A stretch of 64,000 nt of DNA, taken from assembly GCA_900642245.1 (NCBI GenBank), contig CAAAJI010000029.1, positions 56,339-120,338 on the forward strand, given 5' to 3'. Under the pieces are notes generated by a model. The model saw only the letters and a program-made list of their open reading frames with translations, was not told the DNA's origin and made no database searches. Source of the DNA: Fragilaria radians. Taxonomy: Eukaryota > Bacillariophyta > Fragilariophyceae > Fragilariales > Fragilariaceae. Both the position numbers and the translations under genes were made by a program. This document shows, in pieces, positions 44,229-55,987 of this stretch (position 1 is its first letter; the number at the start of each line of letters is the position of its first letter).

Positions 44229-46854
44229 ATATGATGTCAATTACCAAGATAAAATTATGAGTGCACTGCACTGGTATGTTAGCTTAGGGTCAATGAGGTG
44301 TAAACAGAGGGTGTCTAAAGCGATTTCAGTTCTCCACAATCTTTTATAATGTTAAGAGTGGAGAAGAGATTACACAACTAGCTGCTTTCCTGGTGTGACT
44401 CATTTCAATAGACTACTTTTCAAACGGAAGTTTATCTGATATTGGAATGAATTTGTGATTCTGACCATGATAAATTATCTCAATTCTTTGGTCTTCATAT
44501 TTCAACAGTTTCTCCCTGAAATTAAGAGACGCCAAATATCCTTTCATCGTTTCCTTCGCAACATAGTATTTGTTTTCTCAAGATTGCAATATCCTATTTT
44601 ACTTTGTAGAAAGCTCTTTGTGGAATATCTTCGAGAAATTTCTTCCATGGTCAGAGCGTCTTCGCTTGTCGGAATAAGCAAAGTATTGAAGCAAATATGA
44701 CATTTTGAATGCACCAGGGGCAACTTAGTATGATTTGAAACTGAAGTAATATTCTGATACTGCAAATACAGTTGTTCTTTCACCATTACGTATCAGTGTA
44801 AAGTGTCCAGCCTGTTGCGATCATATCTCATTTTTAAGTCGAGAGCAGTAGTGAACTTCAAACCCCTGATTATCTTTATTACATTAGAATAAACTCTTAG
44901 AGCTAAATTTCTAATAATTTTGTATTGGTCATACTTTTTGCTGATCGTTTATCAGTGGACACACGTATAATGACTGATCTAATACTTTTATCTATTCGAA
45001 CCTTTCTAGCAATGAATGGAACCATCCCATTTTTTGCCTTTAAACATATATTGTTCTTGATAGTGTCAAAAGTATTTTATGTTCTAATTTATAGCCCTTG
45101 TTTCTAATCCAATTAGTAGTTGAACAATGCAGTAAGGTCAGCTAGCTTCAAGCATAGTAATGTAACTCAAAATTGTGACACTTGATTCGGAGATGTGTTC
45201 GAAAAAAGCTTACTATGAAATAACATTTTCAAGCATGCCAACTCTTTCATGGTTATAACACAGGAAGTTAAAGTACACATCAAAATTGGCGAATTTTTTA
45301 CAACACAAAAGCCTTCTAAATTTTCTTTATCACCCTTACTATTAAGGATCGTCACTCATGAATCACCACTTAGACTGGACTTCAAACTTCGTTTTATTGA
45401 TATTGCCATGAAGAGTTGTATTGAATTTTGTGTATCCGTTCTAGCAAAAACACGTATGCATTCCAGTAGCACTATTTTGCCGAGCATTTGTGACATGCTC
45501 GATGTCATAATGGGGAATTAACAACTTTCGGAGTGTACCTTTGGTCCCAAATAATGGTTAGTCTACAATCTGATATGTGTAAGAATCCCCATTTTATTTT
45601 GTTTTTGCTCTCCAGCCTTATTGGCTCTAAATTTTGCAATCTTAATGTCCCTTCAAAAGTCTTAATACTTCTGTAGAAGTATGAACCCTGGATTTATTCC
45701 TCTCTGTGGAGATTATTGTGTGTTTACAAAACTTCATTTAGGCTTGAAGCCATCAGTTATGTGGATAGAATGTACATAGAAAATGACTTTAACAAACAAG
45801 CCCTTTTACTATCTTGAATAGTTTCATTACCTCAGGTGATAAATCATTATCGTCAAGATTGCCTATAGTTCATATACCACATATGACACGCTAGGCAATA
45901 CTCGTAAAATACTTGCTTGAAAACTCTGAATTGTCATTGACGTAAACCTTGAATGAAATTCGATTCTTGAGATTATACTCTGGAAATTAGAAGTCAAAGA
46001 TGGATCGTTTCAGTATTTAACAACCACCCATAGTTCTGCAAGCAGCTTCTATTCTACCAATGGCCTTTATTGACATCATGAGAAATTTTCCACCATTAGC
46101 CCCAACGGCTTCCACAACATGAGCTACTCAATTGTTTCTCGTGATTGGAGCTTATGCTAACTATTGTTTCAGTAATGGGAAACAATATTCATGCCATTTT
46201 TCTGAAAAGGATAGAAAAAATTCGGAGGAATTGAAATAGTACATCACACTGTGTAAGCTGCTGGTAAAATAAATTAATTAATCAGGAGATACAGCGTCTT
46301 TACACTATCACGGTGCCGTAACTGTTATTCTGAATTGATTGCTTTCTTCAAAAAGAAATCATTTGACATCATTACAGGAAGTTCATGCTTCTTAGGACTC
46401 GTAGTTTTTTGTACCAGTATGACGGTGACGCGAATATTTCATGCAATGCCTGTGATATAGGGTGGTCAATAATCAATAAAGTAGATGTCATACCTGAATC
46501 ACACTTTCTAAAGTTCTCATTCTCGTGCACTATTCTATTGAGAGTTAGAAATTAAAGATAATTTGTGTTAATCCAATTTATCTTTAGGGAATACAATTTC
46601 TTGTAGGACTAAACTTTAGAAATCCGATTGCAACCCTTTGTTAGAAGCAAAAGTGTTCCAGCGGTAACATTTGTTTTCACGTTATCGACCAGAAATTGAT
46701 TTGAATTTTGAGCCAATCACATCCGATGATTTAAATTTTTATGACTGAAAAGGCCGCGATGATTTGATGGAAGAAAACCTGATGTTCACATTATTGAAGA
46801 AAATTTGTTTCAAATTCATATTTGACATCAATCCGTTTAGTGAAGCTGAATGGG
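44229..46854. other. Intergenic stretch, about 2.6 kb
   Basis: AT-rich. Short frames on both strands (44455-44700, 45249-45521) lack coding signatures or recognisable domains. The right end should contain the promoter of the LRR gene at 46855. Confidence 0.4.
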
Positions 46855-48915
46855 ATGCAGAAAATCAATGAAGTGCAAGCAAATGCGATTGCAAGTATTT
46901 TGGAATCAGACACTTTGGCGGCAGAAGCTCGGAGACAGGCAATATCGTACGTTATCAACGATGATGAAAGCGATCAACACATCAAAGTAGAAGGTAGCTG
47001 CGAAAAAGAGAGACTTGAGAGGAATGATAAAACAGAGACTTACTCTTGGAAGAAAAGGGAGACTGACATGAACACAGAATTCTATGCCGAAGAAAAAAAA
47101 ACGCTTCCGAATCAATGTCATATAGGTTTATCATCAGAACCAAGTGATTGCGATGGTAATTCCTCGATGTTCAAAGGTATATCTGAAGTTTCCGGTAGTC
47201 AAATCAAAATTAGAACAGAACTAGAAGATGTTGAAGGGTATTCAAAGTCCTTCCCCCCTACAACTATACATTTAAGAGGCCAGAACGTTCTTCCAGGTGC
47301 ATATAGAGCGGGAGGGAACAATTCTCTAACAGATTTTGAAGAACCAGACTTTATAGAAGACATGGAAAGCGAATTATCCATGAATGAGGATCAGTTCAAA
47401 AGGAATAATGGCAACATTCTTATTTGCGCAGAATTAGTTCCAAGCTGTGCTGATCCTGCACTTCCTCAGGTCGAGCTCCTTGTAGAAGCCCAGCCTTTAC
47501 CTACTTTGTCCGGGATAGCTTCTATCGTGGAAGTTTTGAAGAAGAATCGTAAATTTCAGCTATTCATTCTACTGCTAATATTTTTGGTTGTTGCGATGAC
47601 AACGGCATTGATTACGACGATTGACGACAGCATCCAAGGAGGGGCTATTCCAGAGTCGCTAAATTCTCCCGCTTTCACGTCGAATTCCCTAGTTAGTTTT
47701 GATAGATTTCTCGTCGATATACTTAAATCGAAGCTTAGCATAAGTTCTCTCGCTCGTCTGAGAGATAAGACATCTCCACAGTTCAAGGCTGCAAAGTGGT
47801 TGAACGATGACGAACGACTTAAAATGTACAACAAGGCACGTATCCTTCAAAGATTTTCCCTCGCTACCTTTTTCTTTTCAACCGGTGGGCCAACGTCATG
47901 GGTTGCAAAAGACCGATGGTTAAGTAGTAGCCATGAGTGTACCTGGTTCAGCGCTTCACCGATCTCCCAAAATATATGTGAGAATGGAACCTTGAAGCAT
48001 CTGTACATGCAACAAAATGGGCTTGGGGGGACGTTGCCAGAAGAAATGTATCTGCTCTCAGATTTAGCCGTCCTTTCCTTTCAAGCAAACACTATTGGAG
48101 GGAAATTTACCAACAAACAACTTCACACGCCTTCTAAGGTTGAAACAATTGATTTCACAGCGAATCTTTTCACAGGTATTATCCCCACTGAAATCGGACT
48201 CATAACATCGTTGAGAATCCTACATCTTGGTCAAAACGGATTCAAAGGAACACTACCTTCTGAATTGGGATTGCTAACTTCTGTAACCGCTTTAACCACT
48301 TTCCACAATAAAATTTCAGGATCCATACCCAGTGAAATAGGGTCATTATCCTTGATGCAGCTATTTTTGTTGGGAAGTAATCAACTGTCTGGTTCTATAC
48401 CATCAGAGGTTGGCTGTCTTTCAAACCTAAAGGATTTTTCACTAGAAACAAACTTACTGAATGGGAGTATCCCCGAAGAATTATCCAGACTTAGCCAAGT
48501 CCAAATGCTTGAGCTGCAAAGAAATTTAATCAATGGTACAATCCCTGGAGTTCTAGGAAAGTTATCACAGCTTCAGCGCTTCGATGTTGGAAGGAACCTC
48601 CTCATAGGAGAAATTCCAGTTAAGCTAATGGGAGCCATAAAGTTAACCTTTTTGTCTCTTTATGAAAATAATTTGAAGGGCACGATCCCAACGGAGGTAG
48701 GGAAACTCGTCAACCTTCAAGAGCTTTATCTCGATAATAATAAGATTGCTGGAACAATACCTTCAGAGCTAGGATCGATTTCGGCATTGCACGATGTTTG
48801 GGTCGACAAGACGCTGTTAAAAGGCATTGTTCCGGAGGAAGTTTGTGCGTTAGATTCTAAAGGATCCGTGAACATGATATTTGATTGTAAGATGGTGAAT
48901 TGCTCTTGCAACTAG
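46855..48915 (+). CDS. Single-pass membrane leucine-rich repeat protein
   Basis: The frame extends upstream of 46855 without an ATG (the longest ORF would begin with TTG). The first ATG, MQKINEVQAN, gives 686 residues. The first 230 residues are a polar, presumably cytoplasmic region. One transmembrane helix (about 235-255; FILLLIFLVVAMTTALITT) follows, so topology is type II with the repeats outside. After an N-terminal cap (WLNDDERLKMYNKARILQRF, STGGPTSW, CTWF) come about ten plant-type LRRs with the LxGxIPxEI/LG consensus, ending in a Cys-rich cap (VCALDS, CKMVNCSCN). There is no kinase domain. Such LRR membrane proteins are numerous in diatoms and are presumed surface sensors or adhesion molecules; the ligand is unknown. 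Confidence 0.85.
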   Translation: MQKINEVQANAIASILESDTLAAEARRQAISYVINDDESDQHIKVEGSCEKERLERNDKTETYSWKKRETDMNTEFYAEEKKTLPNQCHIGLSSEPSDCDGNSSMFKGISEVSGSQIKIRTELEDVEGYSKSFPPTTIHLRGQNVLPGAYRAGGNNSLTDFEEPDFIEDMESELSMNEDQFKRNNGNILICAELVPSCADPALPQVELLVEAQPLPTLSGIASIVEVLKKNRKFQLFILLLIFLVVAMTTALITTIDDSIQGGAIPESLNSPAFTSNSLVSFDRFLVDILKSKLSISSLARLRDKTSPQFKAAKWLNDDERLKMYNKARILQRFSLATFFFSTGGPTSWVAKDRWLSSSHECTWFSASPISQNICENGTLKHLYMQQNGLGGTLPEEMYLLSDLAVLSFQANTIGGKFTNKQLHTPSKVETIDFTANLFTGIIPTEIGLITSLRILHLGQNGFKGTLPSELGLLTSVTALTTFHNKISGSIPSEIGSLSLMQLFLLGSNQLSGSIPSEVGCLSNLKDFSLETNLLNGSIPEELSRLSQVQMLELQRNLINGTIPGVLGKLSQLQRFDVGRNLLIGEIPVKLMGAIKLTFLSLYENNLKGTIPTEVGKLVNLQELYLDNNKIAGTIPSELGSISALHDVWVDKTLLKGIVPEEVCALDSKGSVNMIFDCKMVNCSCN

Positions 48916-49009
48916 AAGAAAAAGTGACAATGAAAGAAACGTCTGACTTGAATAAAAACTAATAAATTAGTTTCTACGTAACCCCATTTGACTTACAAGA
49001 TACCCTGAT

Positions 49010-50716
49010 TTAGGAAGATATATCTTCTTCATGATCTTCAAATAGAGCATTTCGGAAACATTCAGGAGCTCCCTTAACGAAAAATCTGTGATCAATAGCT
49101 TGTGGTATTGATAGCTTCTCACCTTCCGACGCCTCGATTCTCTCCCATGCTGGTGTGATTGTTGGTAAGAACGTCTTGACTAAATTCTTAGTAGGTGGAA
49201 TTGACTTAGAAAAAGTCAAAACACTTTGAACCCATTTGTTTGAATCAGAAGAAGGAAGTGGCCCACAAGGACCATATTCTCTACGGTTTTTAATTTTTTC
49301 GGGTACGTTTCTAGTCCAAAATCCGACCATGAAAGTCAACCTGTGAGGAAGGTCAATTCGACTTGCTTTCTTTTCCCAATACATGATGTCTCCATCGTTC
49401 GAAGTATTGGTTTCTAAACGCCTTTCTCCAGGGCATGGAAGGACCCCATGTAGAAGGCTTCCATCAAAAAGTAAAAAGGTGTTATCCTCTGGGCTGCAAG
49501 TCCAGCATTTAGTTGCGACCTCTTTAGAATCTGGGTTCTGATCCAAAATAATTGTTGGTCCAGCCAATCCTTTCCCTCCTGTTGTTAAATACAAAACAGC
49601 TGACAAAACAGGGTGCGTGATAACATTCTCTTGTTGAAGCATAGCCTCATCAGTGTCAAAATGAAGGTTGTGACCGAGATTGGCTTGAATAGGACGATGA
49701 TGAGGCCACCATTCTGCTCCAACAATCTCGTCATCGCCAGCGTAGCACTGTTTGGCAAGGGGGAGTAAATGATTCAAGATAACTTCTTCAATAAGGTTTG
49801 ATGGATCGCAAGATGTGCTAATAAAATAAGAGTGGTAGCCGCGATGATTATAATCACTTTCCTTCCAATAACATGCTTCAGGAGAAAATGTGTGACAAAT
49901 AGCGTTGTACAGCGTTTCAGGTAAGATATTGCCAGAAAATAAGACCGGTCCCTCATGGGTGGATTCATCAACTCTTTGCTTCCATACATTTGGATGCAGT
50001 CTATGAGTCACATCAAAGTGCCGTATATGATCCAAACATCTCTCGTGGTTCCCAAGGGACGATGACAGCATTGCACACATGAAACGAGCCGTGGATTCGA
50101 CGGCTGATGTTGAGAAAAATCCTAAGTCTTCATCAAATTCTAGGTCCTCTTCGACGCCTTCGACATCGATCTCCTCAGGAACAAGATACTCGACACCTAA
50201 CATAGCATTCAGAATCAACATCTCCAACCATTCTTTTGTATCTTCGTCGGCAAGATCATCTTCTAACAAAGCCAACGCTTTTCCCCTTAGGGCTGAAGCA
50301 AAATTAGCCGCCTTCTCATACCACTGAAGAGTAGTGGTAGAAGAAACTACATTGTGGATTCGAGCGTAATTAGCGCCAATTGACCAAGAGGCACAATTCA
50401 TCGGAAACAAAGTAAGTGAATTTTGCAAATGTTTCATGATATCACGATCGACATCCACCTCTGTATCCAAGGATTGAGAAATAAGATTAGCAGCAATTTG
50501 ATAGTGACACATCGAGATAAGAATTGGAAGTAAATCATGGCGATTGGAAAGAAGATCGGATGCAGGTAAGACATCAGGAACAAGATCAATTATTGACTGA
50601 AGCTCTTCAACAATACCCTCTTCATCATCATCACATGAGTCTACAAAGTTTCGGTAATGTTGCCATGCTCTTTCCAATATAGATTCTTCGACCTTGGCTC
50701 GTTTCTTGGGAGGCAT
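49010..50716 (-). CDS. 2-oxoglutarate/Fe(II)-dependent dioxygenase-like protein
   Basis: 568 residues, single exon, starting MPPKKRAKVEE, a nuclear-signal-like basic N-terminus. The first 220 residues are helical and TPR-like (SWSIGANYARIHN, LQWYEKAANFASALRG). The C-terminal half holds a double-stranded beta-helix oxygenase: an iron-binding His-x-Asp at 352/354 (GHNLHFDTDE), the distal His423 (FDGSLLHGVLP) and the 2OG-binding Arg459 (PHRLTFMVGFW) are all present, so it is likely active. The fold resembles prolyl 4-hydroxylase-type enzymes, but the substrate cannot be inferred. It is convergent with the LRR gene, with 94 bp between stops. Confidence 0.82.
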   Translation of the reverse strand: MPPKKRAKVEESILERAWQHYRNFVDSCDDDEEGIVEELQSIIDLVPDVLPASDLLSNRHDLLPILISMCHYQIAANLISQSLDTEVDVDRDIMKHLQNSLTLFPMNCASWSIGANYARIHNVVSSTTTLQWYEKAANFASALRGKALALLEDDLADEDTKEWLEMLILNAMLGVEYLVPEEIDVEGVEEDLEFDEDLGFFSTSAVESTARFMCAMLSSSLGNHERCLDHIRHFDVTHRLHPNVWKQRVDESTHEGPVLFSGNILPETLYNAICHTFSPEACYWKESDYNHRGYHSYFISTSCDPSNLIEEVILNHLLPLAKQCYAGDDEIVGAEWWPHHRPIQANLGHNLHFDTDEAMLQQENVITHPVLSAVLYLTTGGKGLAGPTIILDQNPDSKEVATKCWTCSPEDNTFLLFDGSLLHGVLPCPGERRLETNTSNDGDIMYWEKKASRIDLPHRLTFMVGFWTRNVPEKIKNRREYGPCGPLPSSDSNKWVQSVLTFSKSIPPTKNLVKTFLPTITPAWERIEASEGEKLSIPQAIDHRFFVKGAPECFRNALFEDHEEDISS

Positions 50717-51016
50717 GGTTTGGTAAAAAAAAATTCAAAATGGCAGGAGCGGTAAGCAATACATTATCGATCCCGGGAAACCATTGATTTTGTGTGTGTG
50801 GGAGCCAAAAAATGAGATTGCGAATTCGTATTGGTTACTTCCTTTCGGAGTGCAGAATTCACACATTTAGGACTAATTCTGTATTCCAGCATCCTACTAC
50901 ACTACAGTATACACTGTTCCAAACTGGAGTTTATCAGCACCTCGCTTTAACCCCAAGGTTAAGTCCCTATTGAATCGTCCAATTCAAACAAAGTCTAACC
51001 TTTATCATGCTAATAA
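50717..51016. other. Short intergenic stretch before the gag relic
   Basis: Probably the promoter region of the minus-strand oxygenase gene. Nothing else seen. Confidence 0.35.
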
Positions 51017-51640
51017 ATGTTTGGCCAAACGTGTTTTTATGGATGTTCATGTGAAGAATGTGTCTTCTTCCAGCAAAAGAAGAATTGGGAGAAATGGTCC
51101 ATCACCTTCCTAGCAAAGACAAGCACAAAAGGGTATGGGGAGGTGCGTATGGGTTTGGAGATTGCCCCCACAAAGGGAACAAAAGGTCATGAAGAGCTCA
51201 TGGTGAAAAACAACAAAGCATACACAGACTTATTAATTGCATGCAAATCTGTTTGAGAATAGTTTATTCCAGTAGATCTGAAGCGTTTTGTGATGGAGAT
51301 GTCAATATGGCTTGCAAATTATGGTGACAAAGTTTGAGCCTACTACAAAGGCCAAACTTATCAGAATGAAGAGAGATCTTGTTGATTGTATGCTATACTT
51401 AGTCTTGCAAGACCTGGATCATTGGATTCTAGATTTGGAGCTGACATATATTGGAGGAAGGTGTAAACATACAATGTTTAAACGGGAGCTGATCATTCAT
51501 ACTCTTCACAATCATCATGTGGAATATCAAGTGATCCTTTGAATGTTTGAAAATGATCTAAAAATGAAGTTGCTACTCTAAATAGTTTGAAGGTGAAGCT
51601 AAGGACGAAATTTGAGAAGAGTAATGATAAACCTGGATGA
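51017..51640 (+). pseudogene. Copia gag fragment related to the element at 6433
   Basis: KNWEKWSITFLAKTSTKGYG and GLEIAPTKGTKGHEELM match the gag start of the intact element (KDWEWWSITFLAKSRLRGYR, GLKIAPTKGAKGFDEFM). Another frame then gives TKFEPTTKAKLIRMKRDLV and LIIHTLHNHHVEYQ, matching QKFAPTTKSNLIKTKREFV and LIIHIIHKLPREYK. Several frameshifts and stops are present. The knuckles, pol and LTRs are missing. A truncated, old copy of the same lineage. Confidence 0.8.
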
Positions 51641-52775
51641 TCCAAAGGTTTATGCTCCTAAAGTAGGATTTACGGTTACACGTAAACATGGCGGAGCGAG
51701 ATATTTCAATATTATAGCAAAGCCTTTTGAAACCAGTGGGTGATAAAAGAATGATTTAGGAAACAGTTGAAAGCTTTCTCCTTTGCAGTTACAAGTTGAA
51801 ACGGCCTCCTTGGGTTACTAGGATACCACTCAGAAGCAACTGAGCATAGCGGCAGTTGCAAAAGCTTAGTTTGCTTGTACCACTTCTCAGAATTATTTAC
51901 TTTTATATTATTACTACAAACAAAACGGCAGTCAATAGTGTTCCATATGACATTGTGAATGAGTAACCTTTGACACCTCTTCATATCATGAATTGAAAAA
52001 TATTTAATTAGTCAAAGCGTTCGAAGTTGAAGCGTCATGGATTCATGAACCATAGATAGCTTTTCAATCATATGATTGTGACGGTTTTAGCATTAAAACG
52101 AAAAACAATATTTTGGTGGGAGAGGAAAAAATCAATTGTCCTAAGGTCCCCTTTTCCCTAAAATGTCTCATAATGGGAGAAATATGTGGTAACAGCCAAG
52201 TAAGGAGTACTTGAAATAGCTGTATCAAATGACATCCCCATGATGTAGTCAATACACCAAAAGTAATTCATCATATTTGGTCGTGAAGCCTTAAAGGAGA
52301 TTACTATGTGAAGCTTCTGGAATAGAATGTTCAGTGGATTTATAGACTGCTTTTCAAAGCAACAGATAAGTACAAAAGATAGTCAATTCAACTTTTATCG
52401 TTGTTGTAAATTAAATGTTGAATTTGCAGAATGTATTCAATTCAAAAATGCAGAAAATTCGGAGGAATCGTTGTCGTCCTTCCCGTTTTCCCCAAAACGT
52501 TGCTTTTCTAAAACTTTACATAGATTTCGATTTGCATACTCTGTTGTATATTGTTTATTTCCTTCTCTAATCTTCTTTGCGCGTGAATTTATGATAACCT
52601 TTCTCTAAATACCGTCGCTGGAGTCGGCATTTAAAGTAGATCTGTATCAAGGTTAAGGACTATTTCAGGTAAATTCTTTCGGCGTCTGTCCTTACCTTGT
52701 GAATTGTGATTGAAGTGAATCCCATTTTGTAACGTTCTCACGTCACAAGTGGCTGCTGTATTCTTGGAACATTGG
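51641..52775. other. Intergenic stretch upstream of paralogue B
   Basis: No convincing gene. Short frames at 51712-51984 (-) and 52327-52608 (+) have no recognisable domain and look like chance. Confidence 0.35.
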
Positions 52776-53755
52776 ATGACAATGATGTTTTTAGTATTGG
52801 TACTTTTCCTCTCTTTACCTTCACATGTTCAAGCTTTAACGTTACCGAAGCTACCGCGTAAGGCAGCTTCGAGTCAATTGTTTGGTTATCGTCAGTCCTA
52901 TCTTTACAAACTAGAACAATTCTCGAAGACGGGTAAGATTGAAGTGAATGGTGAATTAGTGGATCCTGCGGAATTTCACGAGATGATGGACCAGGACTTA
53001 CAGATATCTCAAGCTGATCAGATGGAAGCTGAGATGCGAGTTTCTTCTATTGAATCCCAACTTCAAGAGAAACTAAAGGAACATACAATATCCTTGGAAG
53101 AGTTTAAAGTTCTATCTCGGTAGGTAATTCGCGGATTGTAACGTTCGTGGAGCTCATCATTTTTCTTATCCATTTATAACGAATATTTTTGTTAGAAAAA
53201 AGCAACAAGAAATCGATGCTGTCAATTATGAAAAGGATCAGGATCTACTTTTGGCAGCGAAAGTAGAAAAGCAAGCTGTAAGTCGTGAAATCACATTGAT
53301 GTTTCAAGGATGAACGCTTATTTTTCTAACTGTAGGATTATAATTTTTAGCTGATATCTGGATTTGAAGCACGTGAGTTGGCATTGAAACGTGATTTGGA
53401 GTCACTATACTCGAAATTAGAACAAGAAAAGGATCATGTTCTTCAGAAACAGGATATGACGAATCGAATCCTCGCAACACGAATTGAACTTGACAAGGAG
53501 CTTAGTTCCTTAAAGAAGCAGTATGCAGCCGAAGTACAGGACTGGAATGATAAATTACTCGCGGAAAAAATCGCTCACAAAAACGATGTTGCAAGGCTCA
53601 ACTTGGAACGAATTCACAGAAAGAATGAAGTCGCCAAGGCTCAAACGGAAATCGATAAGCTTAAGGAGGAACTGAATGAACTATCTAAGGAACGCACTAA
53701 CTTAGCGTCACTAGTGAAGCAATCTATCAAAGTGATCCTCGGTCTTGAGAAGTAA
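52776..53755 (+). CDS. Predicted plastid coiled-coil protein, FGYRQS family, paralogue B; two introns
   Basis: Exons 52776-53119, 53196-53277 and 53351-53755, joined by introns of 76 bp (phase 2) and 73 bp (phase 0), give 276 residues. The upstream part of the frame lacks an ATG before 52776. The start gives a clean signal peptide (MTMMFLVLVLFLSLPSHVQA), then LTLPKLPRKAASSQL, a basic transit-like stretch with Leu rather than Phe at +1. The mature N-terminus (FGYRQSYLYKLEQF, TGKIEVNGELVD) matches paralogue A at 29586, as do the coiled-coil core (MTNRILATRIELDKELSSLKK versus MSNTILQARIDIDKELGLLKK) and the C-terminus (LASLVKQSIKVILGLEK). The first intron is at the same phase as in A; the second is unique. 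Function unknown. Confidence 0.8.
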
Positions 53756-54458
53756 ATTATGGGTTAACGGTCTAAACTTGACCCAGCAAAGTCATTACCG
53801 GTCCAAAACTTTGAGTGGCTTGTGAGATTTTACACAGCATTATCACTCTTCGATCTCCCAAGCGTTAAAAGTCGATCGTCAACAACATGTCATCATTAGC
53901 GTTTGTAATACTGAATAATTATTTATTTCAACAATCATCCAATTTCATTTTCCTGGCGATCGAAAAGCATGTTGGTAGTTTCAGTTCATTAAGAATCATT
54001 ATTCTCATCGCTGAAGTAACGATGACAAACTTCAATTTTCTGTCAAATAAGTTAGTGTCCATTAGACTTTAGTTACACACTTGGCTTCTGTAATCCTCAG
54101 ATAACATGTTTGACTTTATTTATAATTTCTAGAAGATCATGAAATCTCACGTCGATCGCATCAAGGTAGAAATCCAGTGATGGGTTTAAAATCTTTGACG
54201 ATTTGAGAATGTAGCCTCCTCAGTACTTGGCTAAGGTATCTACAAAAACACCACTAAATATTGCAATGACACCATTGATCCGAAACATGATCAAGAGCAT
54301 TATCCAATGAGGCAAGAAGATAATTCATCCTCACAGAAAATCATTTAAAAACTAGAGGAATAAAGAGGAAATTTAAGCCACCATCCAATACTTGATTCCC
54401 TCGGGCCTTCCCAATCAATCTGGAAAGTGGATTTGGACAATACTTGAAAGCAAGAAAG
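53756..54458. other. Intergenic stretch between convergent genes
   Basis: About 700 bp between the stops of paralogue B and the minus-strand gene at 54459. AT-rich, nothing recognised. Confidence 0.4.
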
Positions 54459-55595
54459 CTATTGACGTCGCTTCTTGTCAGGCTGCACTACTCCAAGCTG
54501 TATTTCCTCAATGGTTCTACGGTCTCGCTTATTTGTATTTAATGCCGCCAAATCGACATCCTCATTTTCCTTGATTGCCTTCTTAAAATTTTGGTCGTAG
54601 AATTTAGCTTCCTCAGCAGCTTGCTTTCGCTTAATGGCTTCTTGTATGGCAAACTGTTCCCCTTTCATGTCTTCTGTTAATTCTACTCGATTTATTTCCT
54701 CCAAGATTTCATCAGGAGCATGACCTTCTTTATAAACTGCAACCACACATTCATCCATAAATTCACTGGCTTCTTTGTGCGTAATCCAGTTTTCATTGCA
54801 TTCTTCTGCAGCTTCGGAAACAATATATTCCATCGCCTTCATTGTAATACGTGCTTTATCTTCATCACTAAGTCCTTTCTGCATTTCGGCTAAGACAATC
54901 TTGATTTTCAAGACGCCTTCTCCACATGTATCGAAATCAAGCATTTCATCTTCCATTTTTTGTCGAAATTCACTTAATACCTGCTGTGCAGTTTTTGTAG
55001 CTTCATTAACTATAACGGAGGAAGTTGCAGCGTTCAATGGCTTCAATTTTGCTGATGTCTCCATATGCTTATTTGTTCGATTGGTTGCACCCAAAAGATT
55101 TCCTAACAAACCAGACTTTTTGTTCTTGGGTTGATCTAGACTCTGCTGTGGTTTTTGTACCTTTGTATCATTTTTTGTGATACTATGTTCTGGACTAGTG
55201 ACAAGATTGGATTTGTTGAATGGGCAATCTTGCAGTTGCGTTGTGTTAAAGCAAAGGCGAATGCTGATTTCATTGTCTGAAGCGGTCTTCTTCTGAATGT
55301 AACTTACAACCCATACTGAAGTTGGAGAAAATCTTCCAAAAGCACTTTTTTGTCGATCTTTCAAGTATTTGATAAATCCTGGAAGTTTATTTCGACCGTC
55401 AACTGAAATGCAAACGAGTTCGACCCAATTCCCAATAGAAGGCTTCCAAGCCCAGGAGTCGCGAGTGTAACCCTCCAAGTTAACTTTCGATGGTAGACGA
55501 TTCCATTCTTCTAAATCTTCTAGTGGCTCAACTGTAGCCAGGAATTCAGGTTTTGCATTAGGCGTTGGTACCAAGGACAGTTGAATTGCCTTCAT
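54459..55595 (-). CDS. Unassigned protein, possible SPOC-like N-terminal domain
   Basis: The first ATG (MKAIQLSLVPTPNAKPEF) gives 378 residues. The open frame extends further upstream and reaches an acceptor-like TTTTAG, so an extra 5' exon is possible. Residues about 20-130 (LPSKVNLEGY, NWVELVCISVD, GFIKYLKDRQKSAFGRFS) recall the SPOC fold in the order of conserved positions, but this is weak. The C-terminal half is charged and helical (ATKTAQQVLSEFRQKMEDEM, LAEMQKGLSDEDKARITMKA) and ends in a basic tail (VVQPDKKRRQ). A nuclear role is plausible, with no firm family. Divergent from the phosphatase gene at 55988 over about 390 bp, a probable shared promoter. Confidence 0.6.
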   Translation of the reverse strand: MKAIQLSLVPTPNAKPEFLATVEPLEDLEEWNRLPSKVNLEGYTRDSWAWKPSIGNWVELVCISVDGRNKLPGFIKYLKDRQKSAFGRFSPTSVWVVSYIQKKTASDNEISIRLCFNTTQLQDCPFNKSNLVTSPEHSITKNDTKVQKPQQSLDQPKNKKSGLLGNLLGATNRTNKHMETSAKLKPLNAATSSVIVNEATKTAQQVLSEFRQKMEDEMLDFDTCGEGVLKIKIVLAEMQKGLSDEDKARITMKAMEYIVSEAAEECNENWITHKEASEFMDECVVAVYKEGHAPDEILEEINRVELTEDMKGEQFAIQEAIKRKQAAEEAKFYDQNFKKAIKENEDVDLAALNTNKRDRRTIEEIQLGVVQPDKKRRQ

Positions 55596-55987
55596 TGCGA
55601 GATTTTCATTGACCACCCTCTAAAAAAGGCATAGCCTAGTGTGTACTAGCATTGTTTTTTTGTTGATGATATGAACGGATAGTGGGCTAGCAGTTTTACT
55701 AGGTCAAGTTTACTTGTGAATACTCAGATTACATTTGTTTTGTACTTGTTGTATTGTGTTGAAATTCAGTTCCGAGCATTTTGCATTTGCTCCGAGGGAA
55801 TAGTTTCCATGACAGAAAGTAAGAACGATAGTCGTTCAAAGTTCTGGAAAACGGTTCAATCTTGTGAGAACAGGGTGTCAGAATAATCTTCTTTTTTCAA
55901 CCAGCACGCTTGCACTCCAAGTATTTAATTAATCTTTCGAAATCTTTTAGTTCCCTTGACTTACAAGATCCTCAGTTTCTCAGTTTC

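Noticed and set aside
44455..45521. Several 60-90 codon ORFs on both strands
   Set aside because: Overlapping on opposite strands, AT-driven, no domains; expected by chance in this length.
46822..46854. Upstream extension of the LRR gene (frame begins with TTG)
   Set aside because: No ATG before 46855; a non-ATG start is not needed.
54459..55595. Firm assignment as a SPOC-domain protein
   Set aside because: Only a loose order of hydrophobic and basic positions matches; left as unassigned.
55910..55987. Longer N-terminus for the FCP/SCP phosphatase
   Set aside because: Begins with TTG; the ATG at 55988 gives a better presequence-like N-terminus.
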